Positions 17,618-27,700 of a stretch of 64,000 nt of DNA are shown here, in pieces. Location of the stretch: contig JAJTEH010000006.1 in the NCBI GenBank assembly GCA_021298355.1, positions 124,001-188,000 on the forward strand. Reading direction: 5' to 3'. Position 1 is the first letter of the stretch. Each line of letters begins with the position of its first letter. The notes below the pieces were generated by a model that had not been told where the DNA came from, did no database searches, and worked only from the letters and a program-made list of their open reading frames with translations. The stretch comes from Flammeovirgaceae bacterium (GTDB taxonomy: Bacteria; Bacteroidota; Bacteroidia; Cytophagales; Cyclobacteriaceae). The position numbers were made by a program, and so were the translations under genes.

Positions 17618-19927
17618 CTACTTTAATTCCACCAACCTTACCTCCACTCGTCTTCCTTCTTCTTTTGCAGCCGTTGTTGCTACTTTACTAGCTCCATATC
17701 CTTTTGCCACTACTCTTCTTCTTACTATGCCTTTGTGGTTAAAATATTCCAACACGGTAATAGCTCTTTTATTAGAAAGTTCTCTGTTTAATTCTTCGCT
17801 ACCTTCTGCAGAGGCAAATCCAGAAATCTCTACGCCTAAATCAGGGTTTTTCTGCAACTCTGCCAACAAACCATCCAAGGCAGGCAGGTAATTGCTCTTT
17901 ACTTCGCTTTTACCCGCATCAAAATAAACTTTAACCAATTTGGCTAACGCAGCTTTGTCGGCTACTTGTTTTTTAACAGGAGTTTCTTTTTGTTTCTTGG
18001 CTTCGTCTGCAACCATAAAGGTTGGTAAAGAAAGTATAGTTTGGCCATCTATTTCTTTTTTCTCGAATTTACTTTCATCGCTTTCATCGTAGTAATATGT
18101 GCGCGAAGCTACTTCTAACTTCGAATTTGTTTTTTCATCAAAGTTAATTTCGTTTACAGAATGATCTAGCTGAATTAAGTCTACCAGGTAATCAATTCCT
18201 TCTTTATCGGATGCAGCCACCAGGTCTAACATCAGATCGTATACATCTACCGTGCCCGACTGCACTAATTTAGATTCGTGTGTTTTTCTAATATCTGTTT
18301 TAGCATCCTGGTTGGTGTCGTAAAAAGCGTTTTTAACAATTACTTCTTGCCCTACTACTACATCAAATTGTTTTATGGTTTTCAGGTAAATCATCTGAAA
18401 CAACTCGTAAAAATAAGTTTGGTTAGGAACGTTGATATTGAGTGTGTATGGTAAAAAGCCTTCGCTTTCTATCACCATATCGTAATTTTTTGCAGGAGGT
18501 AAAATAACCAGATAAGCTCCGGTTTCCGGATCGGGGTGATAGACGAAATCTAACTTTTTATCTGTTTCATTATCAATAATATAAATTTTAGTTGGAATGG
18601 GTTTGCCTGTTTCGGCATCCACTATTTTTCCTTTAATCATCGTTAAGGGAATATTGGCTGCCTCTGCTGGCATGTCTACATAGTAGATGTCCTGCGCACC
18701 TAATCCACCTTTTCTATCGCTCGAAAAATAAGCTCTTCTTCCATCGGCCAGTAAGGTAAAATAATTGTCGTTAGCTGTTGTGTTAATGGGGTACCCCATG
18801 TTTTCGGGGTTCGACCATTGGTTATTAAGTAAGGTTGATTTAAAAATATCTCTACCCCCCATTGTATTATGCCCATCGGAAGTAAAAAATAAGGTTCGCT
18901 GATCCGGATGAATAAAAGGAGCATCTTCGTTGGCTTCGGTATTTACAGGAGCACCTAAATTTATTGGGGCACTCCATGTACCGTTGGGTTGCAAGGTTGT
19001 TTTGTAGATATCAAGTCCTCCTTTTCCACCTTTGCGGTCGCTGGCAAAATAAATGGTTTTGCCATCGGGCGTAATGGATGCCGTTGTTTCTACACTTGGG
19101 GAGTTTAAACTTGCCGAAACGATAGATGGTTTGCTCCAGGTGCTGCCTGCTTTTGTTATTTGAAAAATTCCTCCGGGATCAGTCGCGCCTCCCATAAAGA
19201 TGAGCATCTTTTGGCCATCGGGCGAAATACCCGCTGTACCAACGTTATAATCTGATGCCACCGGAATTACTTGTGGTATAGACCATGTACCTGCTGAGTT
19301 GGTAGAAACCAGAATTTCTTCGATAAATTTTTCGTTAGTTCTGGTTTTACCCGTGTTTGGCCGTAAGGCGGTAAAGGCTAAAACACTTTCATCGGCAGAA
19401 ACTACCGGGTTATATTCTGTGTAAGGTGAGTTAACGCTTTCGCCCATGCTATGTACCTGAAAATTCTGAGGCACCGACATAAATGTTTGGGCAACCATAG
19501 CTGTTGAGATCGATTTATCTGCTAAGGCTTGAGCTTTTTTATCGGCTTTGGTTAAGGCTTTATATTTTTCGTAAGCGGCAATAGCAAGCGTAAACTTTTC
19601 ATCTTTCAACAAAACATCGCCATAGTCGAGGTAAGTAGTTACCGGAATAGTAGAGAGCTTACTTACTGCATACTCGTAGAAAGGAATTGCCTTTACCTGC
19701 TCGTTTAAATTTTGAGACTTTTGGTAACAAATGGCAACTTTATAATGCGCGTTACCGTCTTTGGCGCCCTCTTCTATTGCCTTTATAAAAAGCGGTAATG
19801 CTTCTGTGTAGTTTCTGATAGAAAAAAATCGTTCAGCATCGGTTAATGATTTTTGAGCCCATGCCTGGTGTGCAAACAACAGAAACGTGGCACAAAATGC
19901 GAGCGAAAAAATGGTGCGCTTGAACAT
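17618..19927 (-). CDS. porE: PorE-like OmpA-family protein (TPR, propeller, CRD, OmpA domain)
   Basis: Envelope lipoprotein-like or periplasmic protein, 769 aa from ATG 19927 (a longer frame to 19975 would put 16 odd residues before a good signal peptide, 'MFKRTIFSLAFCATFLLFAHQAWAQ'). Domains in order: TPR-like repeats (about 30-150), a PD40-type propeller (about 170-430, repeated 'SPDGQKMLIF', 'TPDGKTIYFASDRKGG', 'LADGRRAYFSSDRKGG'), a carboxypeptidase-regulatory-like domain (about 445-520, 'IKGKIVDAETGKPIPTKIYI'), and a C-terminal OmpA peptidoglycan-binding domain ('VEISGFASAEGSEELNRELS', 'VVAKGYGASK'). This order is that of PorE, a T9SS component that ties the machinery to peptidoglycan. 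Several paralogues of this layout exist in Bacteroidetes, so PorE identity is inferred. Confidence 0.75.
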   Translation of the reverse strand: MFKRTIFSLAFCATFLLFAHQAWAQKSLTDAERFFSIRNYTEALPLFIKAIEEGAKDGNAHYKVAICYQKSQNLNEQVKAIPFYEYAVSKLSTIPVTTYLDYGDVLLKDEKFTLAIAAYEKYKALTKADKKAQALADKSISTAMVAQTFMSVPQNFQVHSMGESVNSPYTEYNPVVSADESVLAFTALRPNTGKTRTNEKFIEEILVSTNSAGTWSIPQVIPVASDYNVGTAGISPDGQKMLIFMGGATDPGGIFQITKAGSTWSKPSIVSASLNSPSVETTASITPDGKTIYFASDRKGGKGGLDIYKTTLQPNGTWSAPINLGAPVNTEANEDAPFIHPDQRTLFFTSDGHNTMGGRDIFKSTLLNNQWSNPENMGYPINTTANDNYFTLLADGRRAYFSSDRKGGLGAQDIYYVDMPAEAANIPLTMIKGKIVDAETGKPIPTKIYIIDNETDKKLDFVYHPDPETGAYLVILPPAKNYDMVIESEGFLPYTLNINVPNQTYFYELFQMIYLKTIKQFDVVVGQEVIVKNAFYDTNQDAKTDIRKTHESKLVQSGTVDVYDLMLDLVAASDKEGIDYLVDLIQLDHSVNEINFDEKTNSKLEVASRTYYYDESDESKFEKKEIDGQTILSLPTFMVADEAKKQKETPVKKQVADKAALAKLVKVYFDAGKSEVKSNYLPALDGLLAELQKNPDLGVEISGFASAEGSEELNRELSNKRAITVLEYFNHKGIVRRRVVAKGYGASKVATTAAKEEGRRVEVRLVELK

Positions 19928-20076
19928 AACTTCTAAATTTTGAGCGATCTTAAAACAATATATATAGACTTCCAACTATATGTAATTTTAAGATCATTTT
20001 CCAACAAAACGAAATTTTGCCAACTATAGGTTTTTTTAAACTTTATACCGAATTTTAGGCATATTGGTCGGAATAT

Positions 20077-23000
20077 ATGCTTGCAAAACTGTTCAGCTTA
20101 TTAGGTATCGAGCCCCAGGAAAGAGGCCGCATGTCTATTTTACTAATTATGGGCTTTTTTATGGGTATGTTTATTGCCTGTATTTCTGTTGCTGCCCAAT
20201 CTCTCTTTCTCGAACGTTTTCCGAACCAGGAGCAACTCGCAACAGCATTTGTAATTTCCGGGGCCTTGGCCCTGTTTTCTACTTTTGTCTATAACTTTTT
20301 GCAGAGCCGGATTCCCTTCATTTTACTAGGAGGCCTTAGTTTGTTAACCATAACGGCCTTAACTGCCTTAATTGAATTTGGTGGTGGATACTTCGAAAAT
20401 CCGAATACAATAAATTACGTTGGTTTTACGCAAATTTTACCATTTACCTTTATATCGCTGTTGGTTTTTTGGGGGTCTTTTGGCCGTTTGTTTAACCTAC
20501 GCGAAGCTAAGCGCCTTTTAGGAAGTGTGGATGCCGGGTTTTTGATTGCAAGCATTATCGCATTCTTTTCCATTCCGCAAATTTTAAACTTACCCGGAGT
20601 AAAGTTAGAAAGCCTTTACACCATTGCACTAGGCAGTATCATTATCTACTTTTTACTTTTTGCATTGCTCTCAGCACGTTTTTTATCTCAAGGCGAAACT
20701 TTAAAACAAGAAAAACTTAAACATCAAAAGATAAGCCTTGTTGAAATATTTAAAATCAGGTATATCTTTTACATGTCGCTTTTTGTCATCATTACGATGG
20801 TGGCATTACGTTTTATAGACTTCTCTTTTTTACAAACAACCCAAATTTATTTTGAAAAAGAGTATGTTCCTGTTTTCTTAAGCTACTACGAAGCGTCTAT
20901 TGTTATTTTCAGTTTCCTTTTCCAAATATTAGCGGCCGACAGAATAGTTGCCATGTATGGTATGCGGGTGGCATCTATCATCAACCCAATTTTAACGTTA
21001 GGATTTACCATTGTGGCGCTAATTGTGGGTGTTGCTTTTGGTTATGATGCCAGCGCAGGTTCATCCTTTGTAATATTCTTCATTATGATTGCCCTCAGCA
21101 AACTTATTATGCAGGCAACCCGCGAAGCAATAGATGAACCGGTAATGAAATTATACATGCTACCGGTAGATAACCACCTGCGTTTAGATGTACAAACCAA
21201 ACTAGAAGGCACCGTTTTGGCATTGGGTAATCTTATAGCCGGTGGATTGATTTTGTTAACATTAAAGTTACAGTTAACCGAGCTTATCTACTTTACCATT
21301 TTTGCTATCCCCATGTTTCTGATCTGGTATTTTGTAGCCAACAAGTTAAATTTTAACTACAGACAAACATTACAAAACGCCTTAGCAAAAGGTAAATCTA
21401 AAAAAGCAGAGAATACAAAAGAAAAAACATTTACTATTCAAACTGCCTTAGAGCAAGAAGTAAACAGTACAGTAGAAGATAAAATTGTATACGGATTAAA
21501 ACTTACAGAAAAACTAGAACCTGCATTATTCGAATCGTCCATAATTAAACTTGCAGATTCTCACCTTCCTAAAGTAAAAGAGTTTGCACAAAGCAAAGCC
21601 AAAGAATTAGGCATCGATCAGGATTTATCAGCTAACAAAGACATAAAAGCACTTGCATTTCAAGCCTTGGGCGAATCGCAAGATTCAGACTTACTTTCAA
21701 TTTCTCCGGATAATTTGCTTAAACTAAGTAAATCCAACAAAAGTTCTGATCGCATTTTAGCAGCCAGATTATTGCGTAAGTTAGTTTCGCAACGTACAAT
21801 TTTTATCCTGCTTGAATTATTGCGCGATATAGATCCTAAAGTTCGCTACGAAGCTATGGCTACTGCGCGAAAAGTAAGAAGACCCGAAACCTGGACTCTA
21901 CTGCTTGATATGCTGGCTTCTCCCTTATATGGCCACCACGCTGCAGCCGCTTTAGTATCCGCAGGAAACGATGTGCTTCCTGCCTTAGAAGCAGCTTTCC
22001 ATAAATCATCACAGTCTGATATTATCATGCTGCGTGTTGTACAAATTATCGGAAGAATTGGCGGAGACCAGGCCATGGATTTATTGTGGCGAAAAGCCGA
22101 TTACCCCGACAAACGAATTGTAAAGCAAATATTATATACGCTACGTTATTCTAACTTCCGCGCAAAAGGCAGAGAAGTACAAGAAGTAATGTTATTGATA
22201 GACGATGAAATTGCAAAAACCATGTGGAATCTGGCGGCTATAGTAGAACTACCAAAAGAACCCCATCTGGCCTATTTACGCGATGCCCTTAAAGAAGAAG
22301 TAGCACAAAATTTCGATCAGCTTACTTTACTGCTATCGTTATTGTACGATCCGCAAAGTATACAACTCGTACGCGAAAATATTGACTCAGGAGACCCCGA
22401 TAATATTACCTACGCTCTGGAATTGATGGATATATTCGTAGACAATGAACTTAAACCAAAATTATTTCCATTGTTCGATGACAAAACAGTTGCAGAAAAA
22501 TTAAAAGAACTTCAAATATTCTTCCCACGAGAAAACTACAACCCAATACAAGTAATCAATTATATTTTAAACCGAGACTTCAACCAAAACAACCGGTACA
22601 CTAAAGTTTGTGCTATTTATGCTTCAGCGTACATGCCCGACTTTCGCGTAAGCAGAGGGCTTATTGCTCAACTTTTTAACCGCGACAAACTATTGCAAGA
22701 AACCGCAGCCTGGGTAATTTTTAATAAAGACAAAAGTGCCTACCAAAACATAGTTAACCGCTTACCCGCCCGAGACAAAAAATTTTTAGACCACTCGATA
22801 GAGTTAAACCAATTGATTGACGGATTAGACGATGGCTTTTTCTTAGGCGTTGAAACCATTATGTATTTAAAACAACTTCCGTACTTTCTAAAAATACATG
22901 GCTCTATGTTATGCGATCTGGTGGATAAAATTACACCCATAGAAATGCGTGCCGGAGATAAATACACTATCGCAATGCAAGCCGGAGATATGCCAATTTT

Positions 23001-23253
23001 AATTGCAGCACATGGAGATGTAACATTAAAAAACAACGACACTGTAATAGACACAATTAGCAAGGGCGATTTATTCGGAGATATATTTCAAGATGCACCC
23101 GCCCCTACGATAACACACTTAGAAGCAAAAACAAAAAGCGTAGTATTCAAGATCAATCAATCCGACTTCTACTTTGTAATGGCCACACACCACGACCTAG
23201 TAAAACACTTGGCCGAAAATGTAAATTCTAACACAACTAAGCTCACCAACTAA
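20077..23253 (+). CDS. MFS/NTT-like transporter fused to HEAT repeats and a cNMP-binding-like domain
   Basis: 1058 aa. The first about 425 residues are polytopic, with around twelve helices, and resemble the ATP/ADP-translocase (NTT)-like or MFS-type transporters; 'SKLIMQATREAIDEPVMKLYMLPVD' (split over residues 345-369) is the kind of loop seen in that group. A charged linker leads to HEAT-like repeats from about residue 560 to 800 ('LLELLRDIDPKVRYEAMATAR'). Residues about 944-1045 look like a cyclic-nucleotide-binding fold ('GDKYTIAMQAGD', 'KGDLFGDIF'), but the phosphate-binding cassette lacks its usual Arg, so binding is doubtful. First gene of a six-gene cluster; the next start is 2 bases after the stop. 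Substrate unknown. Confidence 0.75.
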   Translation: MLAKLFSLLGIEPQERGRMSILLIMGFFMGMFIACISVAAQSLFLERFPNQEQLATAFVISGALALFSTFVYNFLQSRIPFILLGGLSLLTITALTALIEFGGGYFENPNTINYVGFTQILPFTFISLLVFWGSFGRLFNLREAKRLLGSVDAGFLIASIIAFFSIPQILNLPGVKLESLYTIALGSIIIYFLLFALLSARFLSQGETLKQEKLKHQKISLVEIFKIRYIFYMSLFVIITMVALRFIDFSFLQTTQIYFEKEYVPVFLSYYEASIVIFSFLFQILAADRIVAMYGMRVASIINPILTLGFTIVALIVGVAFGYDASAGSSFVIFFIMIALSKLIMQATREAIDEPVMKLYMLPVDNHLRLDVQTKLEGTVLALGNLIAGGLILLTLKLQLTELIYFTIFAIPMFLIWYFVANKLNFNYRQTLQNALAKGKSKKAENTKEKTFTIQTALEQEVNSTVEDKIVYGLKLTEKLEPALFESSIIKLADSHLPKVKEFAQSKAKELGIDQDLSANKDIKALAFQALGESQDSDLLSISPDNLLKLSKSNKSSDRILAARLLRKLVSQRTIFILLELLRDIDPKVRYEAMATARKVRRPETWTLLLDMLASPLYGHHAAAALVSAGNDVLPALEAAFHKSSQSDIIMLRVVQIIGRIGGDQAMDLLWRKADYPDKRIVKQILYTLRYSNFRAKGREVQEVMLLIDDEIAKTMWNLAAIVELPKEPHLAYLRDALKEEVAQNFDQLTLLLSLLYDPQSIQLVRENIDSGDPDNITYALELMDIFVDNELKPKLFPLFDDKTVAEKLKELQIFFPRENYNPIQVINYILNRDFNQNNRYTKVCAIYASAYMPDFRVSRGLIAQLFNRDKLLQETAAWVIFNKDKSAYQNIVNRLPARDKKFLDHSIELNQLIDGLDDGFFLGVETIMYLKQLPYFLKIHGSMLCDLVDKITPIEMRAGDKYTIAMQAGDMPILIAAHGDVTLKNNDTVIDTISKGDLFGDIFQDAPAPTITHLEAKTKSVVFKINQSDFYFVMATHHDLVKHLAENVNSNTTKLTN

Positions 23254-23255
23254 CC

Positions 23256-24698
23256 ATGCAAAACGAAATAGATGTACTCATTTTATTTGCTGATGCAGAT
23301 AACGAAACCGAATCGAAAAAAAATAACGGTTGGGTATCTGATTTTAAAAAGTTTCTGGAACTAATGCTTACACAAGTTTTAGGCGATAAACCTAAAATAC
23401 TTTTGAAAGCTGAATTCGATACCATTACCGCCCCCGATTTGTCTAACGTCAATGTTATAATTCCAGTATTGTCAAAATCATTTATACAATCTGGCAGATG
23501 TTTAGATCATCTCGAATCCTTTCATAAGATTACGCAACAAGGCGATAAAAAATTAAGCAGAATTTTTAAAGTGTTTAAATCTCCACTGGCTGTACAACAA
23601 CAACCTGCTAAAATCAGAGAACTAATAGGGTACGAAATGTACCTTATCGATAGCGAAAGCGGAGAAACTAAAGAGTACACCGATTATTTTTCGGAAGATG
23701 CCGAAAAACAATATTGGATGAAAATGGTAGACCTTGCCTACGATGTTTACGACTCGCTTATTAACCTCAAGGCTGTTCAGAAAAATCCTGAAGTCCGTAA
23801 TCTCTTTAAACGAAAAAGCATTTATCTGGCAGAAACCGGGCATGATTTATCCGTACAACGTAACATCATCAAGCGCGAACTTATACGCCACGGTTATTTG
23901 GTTCTACCCTTTCAAACTTTACCCGGCAATGCAACTGAACTAGAAAAAGTTGTGCGAAAAGATCTGGAAGATTGCACGTTCTCCATACACCTAATTGGTA
24001 GTTCGTATGGCGAAATTCCCGATGGCACAGAAAAATCAGTGGTAGATATTCAAAACAAACTGGCAGCGGAAAAAGCAAGTAAAGCCAGAGAAGCAAAAGG
24101 AGAATTCACACGTTTAATCTGGATTTCACCAGTACTGATAAACATAAGCGAAAAGCAAAAATCATTTATCGAATCGCTAAAACGAGATGCCGATATACAA
24201 GATGGGGCCGAAATACTTCAAACACCACTCGAAGATTTTAAGAATATTATGCGCGAAGAACTGGCCGACTCTATTGATAAGAAAACAATCAACAACGAAC
24301 TAGAAAAAACCATCTATCTCGTTCATGATAAAGTTGATCAGACAGAAATTAAACCACTAGCAGATCTTATTGAGAAATCAGGCTTTAAAGTATTGCTTCC
24401 GGAGTTTGAGGGCGACCTCCTCGACTTACGTAAAAAACACATCAGCAACTTAAAGCAATTTGATGCTGCCATTATTTATAAAGGAAAAGTAAACGAACAA
24501 TGGGTTCGAATGAAAGTATTAGATCTTTTAAAAGCACCCGGATTTGGCCGGTTAAAACCTATTAAAGGAAAAGCAATTTTTAATGGAGTAGGTTCGAGAC
24601 TTAATGCCGAAAATTTTAAAAGTCAGAATATTGTAGTGTTCCAAGGAGAAAATATCCATGCCTTAGAAAACGTAAAATCATTTCTTAACGAATTTTAA
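23256..24698 (+). CDS. Protein with three TIR/DUF4062-like segments
   Basis: 480 aa, no signal peptide or membrane helix, so cytoplasmic. Three segments start with the same kind of strand-loop: 'IDVLILFADAD' (residue 5), 'KSIYLAETGHDLSVQRNIIK' (about 186) and 'KTIYLVHDKVDQTEIKPLAD' (about 350). The middle one matches DUF4062, a TIR-like domain ('GYLVLPFQTLPGN', then 'CTFSIHLIGSSYGEIPDG'). The first and third look like diverged TIR folds ('NVIIPVLSKSFIQS', 'FDAAIIYKGKVNEQWVRMK'). A catalytic Glu for NAD hydrolysis cannot be assigned by eye. It lies between the transporter-HEAT gene (2-base gap) and the nSTAND gene (9-base gap); TIR proteins commonly act as effectors or adaptors for STAND ATPases. 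Confidence 0.7.
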   Translation: MQNEIDVLILFADADNETESKKNNGWVSDFKKFLELMLTQVLGDKPKILLKAEFDTITAPDLSNVNVIIPVLSKSFIQSGRCLDHLESFHKITQQGDKKLSRIFKVFKSPLAVQQQPAKIRELIGYEMYLIDSESGETKEYTDYFSEDAEKQYWMKMVDLAYDVYDSLINLKAVQKNPEVRNLFKRKSIYLAETGHDLSVQRNIIKRELIRHGYLVLPFQTLPGNATELEKVVRKDLEDCTFSIHLIGSSYGEIPDGTEKSVVDIQNKLAAEKASKAREAKGEFTRLIWISPVLINISEKQKSFIESLKRDADIQDGAEILQTPLEDFKNIMREELADSIDKKTINNELEKTIYLVHDKVDQTEIKPLADLIEKSGFKVLLPEFEGDLLDLRKKHISNLKQFDAAIIYKGKVNEQWVRMKVLDLLKAPGFGRLKPIKGKAIFNGVGSRLNAENFKSQNIVVFQGENIHALENVKSFLNEF

Positions 24699-24707
24699 AC
24701 AGGAAGT

Positions 24708-27700
24708 ATGAGCACCATCATTACCGACAAACTCGCAGCTAACCCATTTCCGGGTTTGCGTCCCTTCCAAATAGACGAAAGCCACTTGTTCTTTGGCCGC
24801 GAAGGGCAAAGCGATGAAGTACTATTGAAATTATCAAAGAGTAGATTTGTAGGTGTTATCGGTCCATCAGGTGCCGGTAAATCATCCTTTATCTATTGCG
24901 GAGTATTACCCATTTTGTATGGCGGTTTTTTAACCGAAGCCAGCCCCAATTGGGAAGTAGTTGTAAGCAGACCGGGTGGTGGCCCTATAGATAATCTGGC
25001 TGAAGCTCTGATAAAAAATAACCCTGAATACATCTCAGCCGATGCTGAAGAAAAGAAAATAAAGCGCACCATTTTTTCTACCCTTTTAAGAAGCAGCTCG
25101 CTTGGGTTGGTAGAAGCAATTCAACAATTAAGAAGAGCATCAGACATCAATTACCTTGTTTTGATCGATCAGTTCGAAGAACTCTTCAGGTTTAAAGATA
25201 GCACCGATCCAAACTCTGTAAACGAATCGTTGGCCTTCATTAATTTATTAATGGAAGCCGTAAACTACCCCGACTCTCCTATTTACGTGGCCATAACCAT
25301 GCGCTCAGATTTTATTGGAGAGTGCGCTCAGTTTCCTGAACTTACCCGCAAACTAAACGATAGCCACTACCTTATTCCGCAAATGACGCGCGACCAGAAA
25401 AGACGCGCCATAGAAGGACCAGTAGCAGTTGGTGGTGCGCATATATCACCACGGTTAACACAACAATTATTAAACGATTTAGGCGATAACCCCGACCAAC
25501 TACCCATTCTGCAACACGCCTTAATGCGTACATGGTCGTATTGGGCAAAATACCGCGATTACGAAGACGAACTACTCGACTTAAAACATTATGAAGCTAT
25601 CGGAACAATGGCCGAGGCTTTATCGATGCACGCCAACGAAGCCTACGATGAATTAGATGACGAGCAAAAAAGAGTTTGCGAAATACTTTTTAAAGCCATC
25701 ACAGAAAAACGTGGAGAAAATTTTGGTATAAGACGCCCAACTCGATTAAACGAAATCGCAGCTATTGCAGATTGTTCTGAGGAAGACGTGAAGGCAGTGA
25801 TCGAGAAATTCCGCGAGCCAGGACGTTCCTTGCTAACTCCGGGTTTTGGAATTCCTTTACAGGGTAAATCCATGGTAGATATCTCGCACGAATCGCTTAT
25901 GCGTATTTGGGTAAGATTAAAGAACTGGGTAGATGATGAAGCCGATGCCGTGCAAATGTATACACGTTTGGCCGAAGCCGCAGCCATGTACCAATTAGGC
26001 AAATCAGCCTTATGGAGGCCACCCGATTTACAATTGGCTTTAAACTGGCAAGCCAAACACAAACCCACATTAGTGTGGGGCCAACGCTACAACCCAGCAT
26101 TTGAGCGAACCATGATCTTCCTCGAATATTCTAAGAAAGAATTCGAGACAGAACAACGTATAAAAGAATTAGAGCAAAAGCGCAAACTACAACGAGCAAG
26201 ATTAATTGCGTTAGTATTGGCAACAGCTACTATCGTAAGTTTGGCTTTTCTGGTGTACGCCTTCATACAAAAAACAGCCGCAGAAAAAGCAGAGAAAGAT
26301 GCAGTAGCTAATGCCCAAGAAGCAGAGAAGCAACGTAAACAAGCTGTAACTAACTTGGAAATTGCCGATCGGGAAAGAGAAAGAGCTAAAGCAGAGCAGA
26401 AAAAAGCCGAAGAAGCCAAAGCATTAGCAGAGATTAAAGAGAAAGAGGCTATCGATCAAAGAAATCTGGCAGAAATTGCTCGTAAAGAGGCAATGGAAAA
26501 TGAGAAAAGAGCCAAATTCGAAAAACTAAGAGCGGAAGAAGAAGAGAAAAAAGCTCAGGCAAATGAAAGGGAGGCTAGAATAGCTCAGGCCGATGCATTA
26601 AACAGACGGTACCTCGCTATTGCTAAATCCATGGCCATCAAATCAAAAGAATTGGAAAGTAATCCGGAACAAGAAGCATTGTTAGCACAGCAAGCCTATT
26701 TGTTTAATAAAAAATACAAAGGGTATGAGTACGACAACGACATTTACAATGGCCTATTCTATGCATTACGCACATATAAAGATCCGTTAACGTTAAGTTT
26801 GGAAGGTCACGTAAAAGGAGGTGCAAGAGCGCTGGAATCCCGCAAAAATGGTAAACACATTTACTCTGGCGGCTCAGAAGGTAAAATCATACAATGGTCG
26901 CATCAAGAAGATGGTTGGAAACCAACTGTACTAGTGCCCGAAAGAAATGGAAAAGAACCGCGATTAAACTACTCTGTATATTCATTGGATATTAGTCCGG
27001 ACGAAAAGTACTTAGTAGCAGGTGGTTTGTATCCGTTCGACAGGCAAAACAATTTTGCCGAACTCTACACAATTAACAACCTTACTGCGCCCGCAAAAAA
27101 GATAACCGGCTTTAATTCAGAAATTCGCGATATTCATTTTAGTAAAGACAGCAAAGGTTTCTACGCCAGAGATAATTCCGGTTTCAGTATTAAGTATGCC
27201 GACCTTGCAAGCTTAACGGCTAAGGAAGTTATCAAACCAAAAGTTAAAATCTTCTCATTAAGTTATAGCCCCGATGGTACCAAACTTGCCGGTGGCGGTG
27301 CAGACGGTAATCTTTACATCTGGGATTTAACCGATAACAATAAAGAAACTGTTGTAAAAGTATCGGGCAATAAATCCTTTGCACTTTCAGCAGTATGCTT
27401 TGCACCCGACAGCAAAACAATTGTGGTGGGTAATTTTGATGGTGCTGTAAAACTCATTCTAAATGGGTTGGTTATTCGCGAACTTACAGGCCATACTTCG
27501 GTAATTGAGGCAATAAAGTTCAACTTCAGCGGAAACTTTATGGCAACAGCAAGCAAAGATTACACGGTGCGTTTATGGAAGTATAACGAACTAACTCAGC
27601 AACCAATAGTATTATCAGAACACGACTGGGTGTGGAATTTAGCTTTCACACCAGACGATGAACAACTCGTTGCCGGCATTCAACAAGTGAAAGAAAGTAT

